From contig JAHBYA010000017.1 in the NCBI GenBank assembly GCA_019636195.1, positions 1 to 64,000 of the forward strand: a DNA stretch of 64,000 nt, given 5' to 3'. Below the pieces are notes generated by a model. The model was given only the letters and a program-made list of their open reading frames with translations, ran no database searches and was not told the DNA's origin. Positions 17,090 through 24,292 of this stretch are shown in pieces. The position numbers were made by a program, and so were the translations under genes. The stretch comes from Planctomycetota bacterium. GTDB taxonomy: Bacteria; Planctomycetota; UBA8742; UBA2392. Within the stretch, counting starts at the first letter, position 1; the number at the start of each line of letters is the position of its first letter.

Positions 17090-17099
17090 GGCAGGGGGC

Positions 17100-17134
17100 G
17101 TTGACCGTTGACTGTGAACCATAAACCTTGAACA
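17100..17134 (+). repeat. heptamer-periodic spacer, unit GTTGACC
   Basis: Five imperfect 7-nt units in phase: GTTGACC, GTTGACT, then units of the type GTGAACC and ATAAACC. The series ends eight bases before the preferred scpB start. Confidence 0.75.
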
Positions 17135-17142
17135 TCCACGCC

Positions 17143-17826
17143 ATGGACGAACACGACATCCCCGAAGACACAGCCAGCGACGAAACCGCCGCCGGACACG
17201 TAATCGCCATGGGTGCGATCCCGCAAGACGCCCTGATGGCCAAGCTGGAGGCGTTGCTGTTTGTTCACGCCAGGCCGGTCAGCGCCCGCCGGCTGGCTGA
17301 GCTTGTGGGGCTTGCAAGCGTGATCCCTGTGAAGCAGGCGCTGGAAGCGTTGCAGAAGCGCTATGACTCGGTTGGCAGCGCGTTCAGCCTTCAGGAGCTT
17401 GCCAAGGGCTACACCCTGACCACGCGGCCCGAACACGACGACCTTCTGAAGCAACTGGTGCGCGAGCGCGAAGCCCAGAAGCTTTCGCCAGCCACGCTGG
17501 AGGCGCTGGCGATCATCGCCTACAAGCAGCCTATCGGCCGAGGGGAGTTGGAGAACATCCGCGGCGCCGGCAGCGACCACCTGGTGCGCGCGCTGATGGA
17601 CCGCGGCCTGGTAAAGGTAACAGAGCGCGACACCAGCAAGCCCGGCAACCCCGCGCTGTACGGCACGACGGCTGAATTCCTGCGGGTGTTCGGCTTGCGC
17701 AGCCTGAGCGAGCTGCCGACCGAAGGCGACTTGGCCGCACCGGCCGACAGCAACGGCGATGACGAAGAACCGGCGATTGAGCAAACCGAAGTCACCGCAC
17801 CCGAAACCACGTCTGACGAAGAATGA
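17143..17826 (+). CDS. scpB: segregation and condensation protein B
   Basis: ScpB is a dimeric winged-helix kleisin partner that, with ScpA, loads the SMC complex for chromosome condensation. The 227-residue product has the two winged-helix domains: about 25-110 ('KLEALLFVHARPVSARRLAELVG') and about 115-195, with the family signature 'SPATLEALAIIAYKQPIGRGELENIRG' and 'LVRALMDRGLVKV'. The acidic tail (about 196-227) is disordered. The start ATG at 17143 is preferred over a TTG at 17128 that lies inside the repeat. No scpA is adjacent. Its stop overlaps the start of the hydrolase gene (ATGA at 17823). Confidence 0.93.
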   Translation: MDEHDIPEDTASDETAAGHVIAMGAIPQDALMAKLEALLFVHARPVSARRLAELVGLASVIPVKQALEALQKRYDSVGSAFSLQELAKGYTLTTRPEHDDLLKQLVREREAQKLSPATLEALAIIAYKQPIGRGELENIRGAGSDHLVRALMDRGLVKVTERDTSKPGNPALYGTTAEFLRVFGLRSLSELPTEGDLAAPADSNGDDEEPAIEQTEVTAPETTSDEE

Positions 17827-18671
17827 AGGCGCCGGACGAGCGGTTCACTCTCACCGGCGCTGACGGCGCGCCGATCCGGGGTGATGTTTACCTGCCTGAC
17901 GTCGACCGCCCGCCGCTTGTGCTGGTGCTGCACGGCTTCAAGGGCTTCAAGGACTGGGGCTTCTTTCCGTGGCTTGGCCGCGCACTGGCCAACGAGGGGC
18001 TGGCCGCCGCCTGCGTGAATTTTTCTCACTGCGGCGTGGCGGAGAACTTCAACACCTTTGAGCGACTTGACCTGTTTGAAGCCGACACATGGAGCAAGCG
18101 CCTGTACGACATTCAACAGGTGATCGACGCCGCGCAGCACGGCCTGCTGGCAAACAAGGCTCAGCCGAATCCCGCGCGGCTGGGCCTGCTGGGCCACAGC
18201 ATGGGCGGCGGCGTCGCGGTGCTGGCGGCGGCCAAGGACGCGCGCGTGCGCAGCGTGGTCACGCTGGCGGGCGTGGCGCACCCCAACCGTATCCCAGAAG
18301 ACATTGCGCGGCTGCAGCTTGAAGCGCTGGGCCACGTCGCGGTCGAAAACGTGCGCACCCGGCAGGTGATGCGCATTGGCTGCGCGTTCTTTGACGAGTT
18401 GTGGGCCAACCCCCGCGCGTTTGACATCAAGGCGGCGGCGCGCGCGGTCAGGGTGCCGTGGCTGCTGATCCACGGGGCGGACGATGAGACCGTGCCGCTC
18501 AGCGAAGCACAGGAGCTGCTTGAAGCCGCTGCCGACAGCGAACACGTCCGGATGCTCACACTTGAGGGCACAGGCCACACATTCGGCGCCGGCCATCCGT
18601 TCGCGGGCCCGACCCCGGAACTTGAGCGTGCGGTGTCAGCCGCGGCGGCGCATTTCAAGCGCACGCTTTAG
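17823..18671 (+). CDS. alpha/beta hydrolase, dienelactone/prolyl-oligopeptidase type
   Basis: The product has 282 residues with no signal peptide. The nucleophile elbow is 'GLLGHSMGGGVA' (about residues 121-132), the oxyanion region is 'LVLHGFKGFKDWG', the acid is in 'LLIHGADDETVPLSEA', and the catalytic His is in 'LEGTGHTFG'. This is the order of a serine hydrolase acting on esters or small peptides in the cytoplasm. It begins inside the scpB stop (ATGA overlap), so the two are co-translated. No link in function is evident, and substrate preference cannot be read from sequence. Confidence 0.85.
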   Translation: MKAPDERFTLTGADGAPIRGDVYLPDVDRPPLVLVLHGFKGFKDWGFFPWLGRALANEGLAAACVNFSHCGVAENFNTFERLDLFEADTWSKRLYDIQQVIDAAQHGLLANKAQPNPARLGLLGHSMGGGVAVLAAAKDARVRSVVTLAGVAHPNRIPEDIARLQLEALGHVAVENVRTRQVMRIGCAFFDELWANPRAFDIKAAARAVRVPWLLIHGADDETVPLSEAQELLEAAADSEHVRMLTLEGTGHTFGAGHPFAGPTPELERAVSAAAAHFKRTL

Positions 18672-18734
18672 GAGTTCCGCGCTTCGAGTTCGCGGGTTCA
18701 GGTACGGCCTTTCCTATGAATCACCCCTCGACCT

Positions 18735-18762
18735 CCGAACTTGGAACTCGGAACTCGGGACT
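18735..18762 (+). repeat. heptamer-periodic spacer, unit CGGAACT
   Basis: Four imperfect 7-nt units in phase: CCGAACT, TGGAACT, CGGAACT and CGGGACT. A weaker series with a GTTC core precedes it (about 18674-18700). The next gene starts 75 bases downstream. Confidence 0.72.
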
Positions 18763-18837
18763 GTTTATTGCACAATATGCCCTTGTGATGCTTCGTTGTG
18801 GAACTAGTCTCTCCGCCCTGTCACATTGCGAACTGCC

Positions 18838-19176
18838 ATGATTCGGTTCTCGTACGATCCGCCCAAAGACGCCGGCAATGCCTTCGAGCACTACTCGCTT
18901 GAGGGCGACAACGAGCGCGGCTACGTGCTGCTGGCGTGGACCACCACGCCGGGCGAAGACGGCGAGCCGCGCATGATGCAGGCGTGGTTTGAGACCTTGG
19001 GCGAGGCGCTGAACCACTGCGTCTCTGAGCACTGCATTCTGCGCGAAGACTGGCACGCGCCCACCGTTGCCCCGCCAGTCGGGAAATTTGAACGCACCGA
19101 CCGCGGCCGCCGCAAAGGCGTCAGCAACGTGCTGAACGAAGACAACGTCAAGAACCGCGAAGACAAGAAGAAGTAA
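18838..19176 (+). CDS. small hypothetical protein
   Basis: The product has 112 residues from the ATG at 18838; a TTG four codons earlier is possible. The N-terminal two-thirds looks like a small alpha/beta domain with 'GYVLLAWTTTPGEDGEPRMMQAWFETLGEALNHC'. The last 35 residues are highly charged (Arg, Lys, Asn, Asp), ending NREDKKK. No signal peptide or membrane segment is present. I do not recognise a family. The basic tail could bind nucleic acid, but this is inference. Confidence 0.6.
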   Translation: MIRFSYDPPKDAGNAFEHYSLEGDNERGYVLLAWTTTPGEDGEPRMMQAWFETLGEALNHCVSEHCILREDWHAPTVAPPVGKFERTDRGRRKGVSNVLNEDNVKNREDKKK

Positions 19177-19216
19177 CCCACTGCGCTGTCCCCCGGTTCA
19201 ATGCCGCGCCTCGCCG

Positions 19217-19903
19217 ATGTATCTAGTCGGCATGACCGCGAACCCCTGGTTGCTGTCCATCCATGTCATCTCGCTGATTGTCTGGATCGGCAACCTGCTG
19301 GCCCTTTCCGGCCTGATGGCCTTTGCCGCGCGCCAGGAGGCGCCGCACACCCTGTTTGCGTTCGCGAGTCGCGGATACCGCACAGCCGTCATGCCGGCTG
19401 GCGCGCTTGCGATTCTGACCGGCCTGCTGATGCTGCATGGCGTAGGCTCGACCAACTTCGCGAGTGTCGGCGAAGCGATTCGCCACCACCTGTTTCCGCG
19501 CACGCCGCAGGCCGAGCCCTCGTTCTGGTACGTCACGTTTCACGTCAAGCTGGTCGCGGTGACGGTGCTGTTCCTGGCGGACTTGTGGCTTGGCATCAGC
19601 ATTGGCCGCATGGCCCGGGGACGCAACGCCCCGGCGTGGCCGCTGGGGCCGTTGCTGGCGCTGACCTGCGTGCTGGTGGCGATGACCACCACCTGGCTGC
19701 TGCTTTCGTCGCTGGGCATGCCGCAGGGGCGGCAGGTCGGGTTTGCGCTGGGGTTTGCGCTGGCTGTACCGGCCTTCTGGTACGGGCGGCGCATGCACAG
19801 CCCGGCGCGCTTTGACCTGGCGGGCGTGCTGATCGGCGCGCTGGCGCTGCTGATTGTAGTGCTTGTGGTGGCTAAGCCGCTGGCTTACGGCGCGCCGCTG
19901 TAG
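19217..19903 (+). CDS. HemJ/CopD-like membrane protein
   Basis: This 228-residue integral membrane protein has about six membrane segments. The first has 'SIHVISLIVWIG' with a His, and the third begins 'FWYVTFHVKLVAVTVLFLADLW' with a Lys. A His in helix 1 and a Lys at the start of helix 3 are the conserved pair of the HemJ (UPF0093) family of protoporphyrinogen IX oxidases, and CopD-like proteins share the fold. Given HemB and HemL in the window, a HemJ role is attractive. The protein is longer than typical HemJ (about 140-200 residues), so CopD-type copper transport remains an alternative. Confidence 0.55.
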   Translation: MYLVGMTANPWLLSIHVISLIVWIGNLLALSGLMAFAARQEAPHTLFAFASRGYRTAVMPAGALAILTGLLMLHGVGSTNFASVGEAIRHHLFPRTPQAEPSFWYVTFHVKLVAVTVLFLADLWLGISIGRMARGRNAPAWPLGPLLALTCVLVAMTTTWLLLSSLGMPQGRQVGFALGFALAVPAFWYGRRMHSPARFDLAGVLIGALALLIVVLVVAKPLAYGAPL

Positions 19904-20525
19904 TATGGATGCACAGGTGGCGCTGGGTGTCGGGCAGGCCGGGCACGGCAAACGGGACAACGGCCCACTCGCGCTGGGCGGGCAGGCATGCGGCGATCTC
20001 GGCGTCAATTGTTTCGCGGCGACCCTTCCATGCCAGCAGGCGGCAACCGGGGGCCCGCATGCGCGAGGTACCCGAAAGCAGCTTCTCAAGGCTGCCATAG
20101 GCTGAGCTGACGATCTGGACAAACTTGCGGGTCACGGTGTTCACGTCGGCGTGCAGCACATCAACCTGCGGCGCAAATCGCTCGCAGGCGGCCTTCAAAA
20201 ACTCGCACTTCTTGCGCTTACTTTCTATCAACGCGACCTTGGGCATGCCCAGCGCAATTGCCAGCGGCAAGCCCGGCATGCCGCCGCCCGTGCCGACATC
20301 GGCGGTGGATGAAAGCGGCAGCACATGCTTGTGCGGCGCCAGCGAGTTCAACAGGTTGTTAATCACCGATTCGCGCTCGTCGCGATAGCCCGTCAGGTTG
20401 AACTGCGCGTTCGTTTCCAGCAGGAAGTCATGATACCCGATCAGGCGTTCCACGCGGTCTTGAGGCACGGCCAGGCCGATCTCAGCCAGCCCTGCCACCA
20501 GCAGTTGTCGGTTCTCGTCGCGCAT
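19872..20525 (-). CDS. rsmG: 16S rRNA (guanine527-N7)-methyltransferase
   Basis: RsmG (GidB) methylates G527 in 16S rRNA with SAM. The 217 residues match the family, with the opening 'LIGYHDFLLETNAQFNLTGYRDERESVINNLLNSLAP' and the SAM motif 'ADVGTGGGMPGLPLAIALG', followed by 'VALIESKRKKCEFLKAA' and 'CRLLAWKGR'. The 3' end overlaps the end of the HemJ-like gene by 32 bases, tail to tail. In many bacteria rsmG lies with mnmG or parA/parB; none is present here, so it is a relocated single gene. Confidence 0.93.
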   Translation of the reverse strand: MRDENRQLLVAGLAEIGLAVPQDRVERLIGYHDFLLETNAQFNLTGYRDERESVINNLLNSLAPHKHVLPLSSTADVGTGGGMPGLPLAIALGMPKVALIESKRKKCEFLKAACERFAPQVDVLHADVNTVTRKFVQIVSSAYGSLEKLLSGTSRMRAPGCRLLAWKGRRETIDAEIAACLPAQREWAVVPFAVPGLPDTQRHLCIHTTAARRKPAA

Positions 20526-20576
20526 GGCAGGACGATACGTTGCCGTCGCCGCCGCGAGTAGTGGCGCGCGCGGCGG

Positions 20577-21206
20577 CTAATACTCGCGGCGGAAGACAAG
20601 GGCGGCTTCCGGGCCGGGCAGGTCGCGCATCTCAAGCAGTGAAAAGTCCAGCGCCGCCAGCGTCTGCTCAAACTGCCGGGCGTCCCAGCGGACGCGATAG
20701 ATGGGCCCATCGGGCGTGTCTTCAAAGCCCTCGTCGTCGCCCAGCGGCAGGCGCACGTACAGCAGGCCGCCCGGGCGCAGCGCGCCATGGACAGACGCCA
20801 TTGCCGTCGATACGTCCTTGCGCGGGACATGTGAGAACACGCTTTCCGTCCACGCGCCGTCAAAGGCGTTGGTGTCAACCGGCAGCGCGCGCGCGTCGCC
20901 GACAAGGAACTCGCCTTGCGGGTACAGGCGCCGCGCAAGCTCAATCACTGTTTCTACGCCATCTACACCGACTGCCCGTCCGCCGGCGCGGTCAACCTGC
21001 ATGCAACGCAGCGCGAGGTTTCCGCCCAGCACAACCACGGTCGGCAAGGGCCGCCCCGTGCGCATCAGAAAGGACTCAACTGCCGCCATGTCAGCCTGCG
21101 GGTCCAGCGGCTGCAAAGCAGCGGCCAGCCGCGCCCGGGCGATGCGGCCATATGTTGCAAGGGTCTCGGCAATGATGTCCGGCATGGCGCATGGATTATC
21201 ACCCAT
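20577..21206 (-). CDS. class I SAM-dependent methyltransferase
   Basis: The protein has about 209 residues. The SAM site is weakly conserved: 'PTVVVLGGNLALRCMQVDRAGGRAVGVDGV' in place of a canonical D-x-G-x-G-x-G, then 'DARALPVDTNAFDGAWTESVFSHVPRKD' and 'GGLLYVRLPLG', as in Methyltransf_11/25 proteins. Two starts are possible, ATG at 21206 and ATG at 21185; the shorter form begins MPDIIAETLATYGRIA and looks typical. A 13-bp inverted repeat covers both. It is followed by rsmG on the same strand. The substrate is unknown. Confidence 0.72.
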   Translation of the reverse strand: MGDNPCAMPDIIAETLATYGRIARARLAAALQPLDPQADMAAVESFLMRTGRPLPTVVVLGGNLALRCMQVDRAGGRAVGVDGVETVIELARRLYPQGEFLVGDARALPVDTNAFDGAWTESVFSHVPRKDVSTAMASVHGALRPGGLLYVRLPLGDDEGFEDTPDGPIYRVRWDARQFEQTLAALDFSLLEMRDLPGPEAALVFRREY

Positions 21207-21215
21207 GCGCCATGC
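21182..21215. promoter_or_regulatory. 13-bp inverted repeat over the methyltransferase start codons
   Basis: The arms 21182-21194 and 21203-21215 (core CATGGCGCATGG) are exact complements separated by 8 bases. The dyad covers both candidate ATG codons of the minus-strand methyltransferase gene. It could act as an operator or as an RNA hairpin that hides the start; no protein binder can be named. Confidence 0.5.
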
Positions 21216-21221
21216 GGCAAG

Positions 21222-21818
21222 TTAAGATTGCGAGGGCGCGGCGTCGTAGGCGCCAAAGTAATCGCGCAGGAACGATTTGGCGCGCGACAGCCGGGACATG
21301 ACCGTGCCCACGGGCACGCTCAGCACGCCGGCAATGTCTTTGTAGCTCTTTTCGGCAACCACGTTCATCAGCAGCACGTCGCGATAGCGGTGATCCATCT
21401 CGCCAAGGCCGCGGCGCAGCTCGGCGGGCAGGCTGTCCATGAACGCCGGGTCGTGCAGGATCTGCTCGGGCGAAGCCTCCAGCAGGTCAGGCCGAACGTC
21501 GTAATGCGCGCGGTCATGGACCGTTTCTTCAATGCCGTTGATCGTCGCGCCGTCCGGGCGCTTGGTGCGGCGCCGGTACTGCGAGATGTACAGATTGAAC
21601 TGCAGGCGGGTCAGCCAGGCCTTGAGGTTGGTGCCGGGCTGATACAGGTGCCACTTGCGCAGCCCCAGGGTGTAGGTGTCCTGAACCAGATCCTCGGCGT
21701 CGTTCTGGTTGCGCGTGAGTTTGATCGCCTTGCCATACAGGTAGTTCATCAGTGGGATGGCAGCGCGCTCGAAATCGCTCTGTGTGTCGCAAGCTTCGTG
21801 TCTGATATCACTGATCAT
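21222..21818 (-). CDS. RNA polymerase ECF sigma factor
   Basis: The ATG at 21818 follows AAGGGAG; upstream Met codons lack such a site. The 198-residue product has sigma region 2 ('LMNYLYGKAIKLTRNQNDAEDLVQDTYTLGLRKWHLYQPG', about 24-65, with 'LKAWLTRLQFNLYISQYRR') and region 4 ('YRDVLLMNVVAEKSYKDIAGVLSVPVGTVMSRLSRAKSFL', about 144-183). These direct RNA polymerase to alternative promoters. No anti-sigma gene lies beside it, though 'DIAGVLSVPVGTVMSRL' is a standard region 4.2 helix-turn-helix. It diverges from the thiolase gene across a spacer with strong palindromes. Confidence 0.9.
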   Translation of the reverse strand: MISDIRHEACDTQSDFERAAIPLMNYLYGKAIKLTRNQNDAEDLVQDTYTLGLRKWHLYQPGTNLKAWLTRLQFNLYISQYRRRTKRPDGATINGIEETVHDRAHYDVRPDLLEASPEQILHDPAFMDSLPAELRRGLGEMDHRYRDVLLMNVVAEKSYKDIAGVLSVPVGTVMSRLSRAKSFLRDYFGAYDAAPSQS

Positions 21819-21857
21819 GGCTCGCTCCCTTCGTATAGGCATCGGTCGCTTGTGACC

Positions 21858-21869
21858 AACCGTCCGGTT
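21858..21869. promoter_or_regulatory. candidate operator AACCG-N2-CGGTT
   Basis: Five-base arms AACCG and CGGTT flank a two-base centre. It lies 40 bases upstream of the ECF sigma start and shares the ACCG/CGGT core with the perfect palindrome at 21935. Confidence 0.35.
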
Positions 21870-21934
21870 AGTTGCTTTATACGACCTTTGCATGCCAAGT
21901 CACAGTGATTTCTGACTAATTTGTAAAAAATTTT

Positions 21935-21948
21935 TGACCGATCGGTCA
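21935..21948. promoter_or_regulatory. perfect palindromic operator TGACCGATCGGTCA
   Basis: This 14-bp perfect palindrome lies in an A+T-rich stretch in the divergent spacer. ACCGA/TCGGT cores are typical of TetR-family repressors, several of which control fatty-acid or acyl-CoA genes. That fits the thiolase gene downstream. The regulator is not encoded in this window. Confidence 0.5.
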
Positions 21949-22013
21949 TTCTGGACTTCTGTCAATTCAATGAACATCGAACGACTTTGGGCACTTTATT
22001 GGACATGCACATC

Positions 22014-22025
22014 CTGTGATCACAG
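22014..22025. promoter_or_regulatory. 12-bp palindrome CTGTGATCACAG
   Basis: A perfect palindrome about 100 bases upstream of the thiolase start. It contains TGTGA/TCACA half-sites without the 6-base spacing needed by CRP, so the binder is unknown. The whole spacer 21819-22125 is visibly less GC-rich than the genes around it. Confidence 0.35.
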
Positions 22026-22125
22026 CCATGGCTTGGCGCACCGCCCGAAAAACTCCGGCTGATCCCTTGCGGCGGGAGCGTTCTTTCATTGCTACATTGC
22101 CGCTTTCGGACCACAGGAACTGATC

Positions 22126-23307
22126 ATGCGCAACGCCGTCATCTGCGAAGCTCTACGCACGCCCACCGGAAAGTTTCAGGGCACACTCGCATCGTTCGAA
22201 GCACCCAAGCTTGGCGCCCACGTCATTGCCGCGCTGGTCAAGCGCAGCGGCATTGACCCCGCCCGCATTGACGAAGTCATCATGGGCAACGTGCTGCAAG
22301 CCGGCCTAGGCCAGAACCCCGCCCGCCAAGCCGCCATCTTCGGCGGCTTGCCCGACAGGATTCCAGCCATGACCATCAACAAGGTTTGCGGCAGCGGCCT
22401 CAAGTCCGTGGTACTGGCTGCCCAGGCGATTCGCGCCGGTGACGCCGACTGCATTGTCGCGGGCGGCTTCGAAAGCATGAGTAATGCGTTGTACGCCCTG
22501 CCGCAGGCCCGCGCCGGCGCACGCCTTGGCCATGTGCAGATGCTGGACCTGATGATCCATGACGGCCTGTGGGACAAGTACAACGACTTTCACATGGGCA
22601 TGACCGGCGAACTGGTCGCTGAAGAATACAAGGTAAGCCGCGCCGACCAGGACGAGTTCGCGTACCAGAGCCACATGAAGGCCGCCGCAGCGATCAAGTC
22701 CGGTGCCTTTAAGTCCGAAATCGCGCCGCTTGAGATCAAGGGCAAGAAGGGCGAAGTCACAGTGTTTGACACCGACGAAACCGTCCGCGCCGACAGCACG
22801 GTAGAGGCGCTGGGCAAACTGAAGCCCGCGTTCAAGAAGGACGGCACCGTCACCGCCGGCAACGCCCCCAGCGTCAACGACGGCGCCAGCGCCGTGCTGG
22901 TCTGCGCCGAAGACAAGGCCAAAGAGCTTGGCGTCAAGCCCCTCGCGCGCATCACCGGCTACGCCTCGGGCGGCGTTGAGCCCAAGTGGGTCATGATGGC
23001 GCCGCTGGAAGCCGTGAAAAACCTCGAAAAGAAGACCGGCGTGAACGCAGGCGCGTACGACCTGGTGGAGTTCAATGAAGCGTTCAGCGTTGCCGCGGTC
23101 GCGCTGACCCGCACCCTGAAACTAGACCCGTCAAAGGTAAACGTCAACGGCGGCGCGGTCGCGCTGGGCCACGCCATCGGCAGCAGCGGCAGCCGGATCC
23201 TGACCACGCTGATCTACGCGCTCAAGGCCCGGAACCTGAAGAAGGGACTCGCCGGCCTGTGTCTGGGCGGCGGCAATGCCGTGGCTGTGAGCATTGAAGT
23301 GCTGTAA
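22126..23307 (+). CDS. acetyl-CoA acetyltransferase (thiolase)
   Basis: Thiolases condense two acetyl-CoA to acetoacetyl-CoA or cleave 3-ketoacyl-CoA. The 393-residue protein has all the catalytic residues in the expected places: Cys88 in 'INKVCGSGLKS', His349 in 'GGAVALGHAIGSSGSR' and Cys379 in 'GLCLGGGNAVA'. Length and motif positions match the biosynthetic (PhaA/AtoB) type. It is a single-gene unit: a 30-bp perfect palindrome terminates it, and a spacer with TetR-type palindromes precedes it, suggesting control by acyl-CoA-related signals. Whether it acts in synthesis or degradation cannot be told without its partners. Confidence 0.93.
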   Translation: MRNAVICEALRTPTGKFQGTLASFEAPKLGAHVIAALVKRSGIDPARIDEVIMGNVLQAGLGQNPARQAAIFGGLPDRIPAMTINKVCGSGLKSVVLAAQAIRAGDADCIVAGGFESMSNALYALPQARAGARLGHVQMLDLMIHDGLWDKYNDFHMGMTGELVAEEYKVSRADQDEFAYQSHMKAAAAIKSGAFKSEIAPLEIKGKKGEVTVFDTDETVRADSTVEALGKLKPAFKKDGTVTAGNAPSVNDGASAVLVCAEDKAKELGVKPLARITGYASGGVEPKWVMMAPLEAVKNLEKKTGVNAGAYDLVEFNEAFSVAAVALTRTLKLDPSKVNVNGGAVALGHAIGSSGSRILTTLIYALKARNLKKGLAGLCLGGGNAVAVSIEVL

Positions 23308-23330
23308 TGCTGCGGGCACCCCGCGCGCAT

Positions 23331-23360
23331 CAACACCCCCGCCAATTGGCGGGGGTGTTG
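23331..23360 (+). terminator. 30-bp perfect palindrome terminator
   Basis: CAACACCCCCGCCAA is followed directly by its exact complement. It lies 24 bases after the thiolase stop. The T-run is poor (GCGTTG), but the stem is very strong and probably acts as terminator or 3' barrier. Confidence 0.7.
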
Positions 23361-23431
23361 CGTTGACGCTGCAACAACTCGGCTCTCTGGTGCGTTCTTG
23401 CCCGTACGCGATTGCCCGTTGGGCGAAAACC

Positions 23432-23773
23432 ATGGCTGAAGGTGACCGCAAAACTCTAGTGTTCCGAACCAGCGCCGCTTTCACGGCCGCATGGCGTGAT
23501 CTTGACGCAGCAATCGATCGTATCGCCGCAGAGAAAGAAGTTCTCACACGCTGCCGGAAGACTGAAGACGCAGGCAAGTCGGCCGCCGAAATGGCTCGGC
23601 TTTACCAGCAGCTCAGTGACCTGGTCCTGGATGAGCTTGAGCGCCACTGGGGACCGCAACTGCTTGAGGCAGACCCAACTGTTCCGGAATTCCCCGACGG
23701 ATGGAACCTGCTGCTGCACGGCCGCATCCTGCGCATGGACTACCACGAGCGCGCGGCGTTCAGGGGCAGGTAA
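23432..23773 (+). CDS. small hypothetical protein, paralog of the 23823-24161 gene
   Basis: The product has 113 residues from the ATG at 23432; there is no signal peptide. An N-terminal beta-helix pair is followed by a helical middle and a conserved C-terminal block 'DELERHWGPQLLE', then 'VPEFPDGWNLLLHGRILRMDYHERAAF'. The gene on the opposite strand 49 bases downstream encodes a 112-residue protein with the same block (DELERHWGPKLLE). The family is not one I recognise. The fold may be a small alpha/beta domain with a conserved 'DELERHWGP' helix. Synonymous choices look slightly less GC-rich than those of the thiolase gene. Confidence 0.65.
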   Translation: MAEGDRKTLVFRTSAAFTAAWRDLDAAIDRIAAEKEVLTRCRKTEDAGKSAAEMARLYQQLSDLVLDELERHWGPQLLEADPTVPEFPDGWNLLLHGRILRMDYHERAAFRGR

Positions 23774-23777
23774 ACAA

Positions 23778-23808
23778 AGCCCCCGGCTTGCGCCGGCGCT
23801 ACTTTTTT
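23778..23808 (+). terminator. terminator between the paralog pair
   Basis: An imperfect stem AGCCCCCGGC/GCCGGCGCT with loop TTGC is followed by ACTTTTTTG. It ends the plus-strand paralog and lies just before the stop of the minus-strand paralog. Confidence 0.72.
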
Positions 23809-23822
23809 GTCAGCGGCTCGAG

Positions 23823-24161
23823 TTAACGGTCTTCGAAGATCTCGCGCTCTTCGTACTCGATTTGCAGAAAGCGGCCGCGCACGAACGTGCGCCAGTCGTC
23901 GGGCACGTTCGGCAGGCGGCTGTCTTCCAGAAGCTTCGGGCCCCAGTGGCGCTCAAGCTCGTCGTAGATCAGGTCCTGGATGTCGCAACCCAGCTTGCTC
24001 ACCAGCCGGGCGGCTTCTTCGGCGCCCTTGGGGTCGCCGCCGCGGATGCACGCCTCTTTGCGGGCCATCAGCGAGTCGTACTCGCTGTCCATCGCCCGGA
24101 ACTTGTCCAGAAAGCCCGGCGAAGTGCGCACAATGAAGTTGACCTTGTCTCCAGCCGCCAT
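23823..24161 (-). CDS. small hypothetical protein, paralog of the 23432-23773 gene
   Basis: The product has 112 residues; the ATG at 24161 follows GGAGGCAACC. It matches its tail-to-tail neighbour over most of its length: 'FIVRTSPGFLDKFRAMDSEYD' against 'LVFRTSAAFTAAWRDLDAAID', and 'DELERHWGPKLLE' against 'DELERHWGPQLLE', then 'VPDDWRTFVRGRFLQIEYEEREIF'. It is more acidic. The middle contains a helix rich in Ala and Lys. Neither copy has a signal peptide. Function is unknown; an inverted duplication of the gene is the simplest origin. Confidence 0.68.
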   Translation of the reverse strand: MAAGDKVNFIVRTSPGFLDKFRAMDSEYDSLMARKEACIRGGDPKGAEEAARLVSKLGCDIQDLIYDELERHWGPKLLEDSRLPNVPDDWRTFVRGRFLQIEYEEREIFEDR

Positions 24162-24209
24162 GGTTGCCTCCGCTTTTCAACGTAGCCACGCGCGCATTTG
24201 TTTCAAGTC

Positions 24210-24257
24210 GTAGCATCGGCCTCCGGCCGATGTCGTTACATCGCCGTCCCGGCGATG
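24210..24257. repeat. two TCC-loop hairpins with GTAGCAT flank
   Basis: After GTAGCAT come two hairpins of identical design: 8-bp stems with a TCC loop, CATCGGCC/GGCCGATG (24214-24232) and CATCGCCG/CGGCGATG (24239-24257), joined by TCGTTA. The second hairpin is identical to the first one at 31328. The pair lies at the 3' end of the minus-strand phosphodiesterase gene. Confidence 0.8.
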
Positions 24258-24292
24258 GCCAAGGCCGGGGCGGCATTGGCGACACGCCTGTG

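Noticed and set aside
22014-22025. CRP/FNR binding site
   Set aside because: The two half-sites abut; the 4-6-base spacing required by this family is missing.
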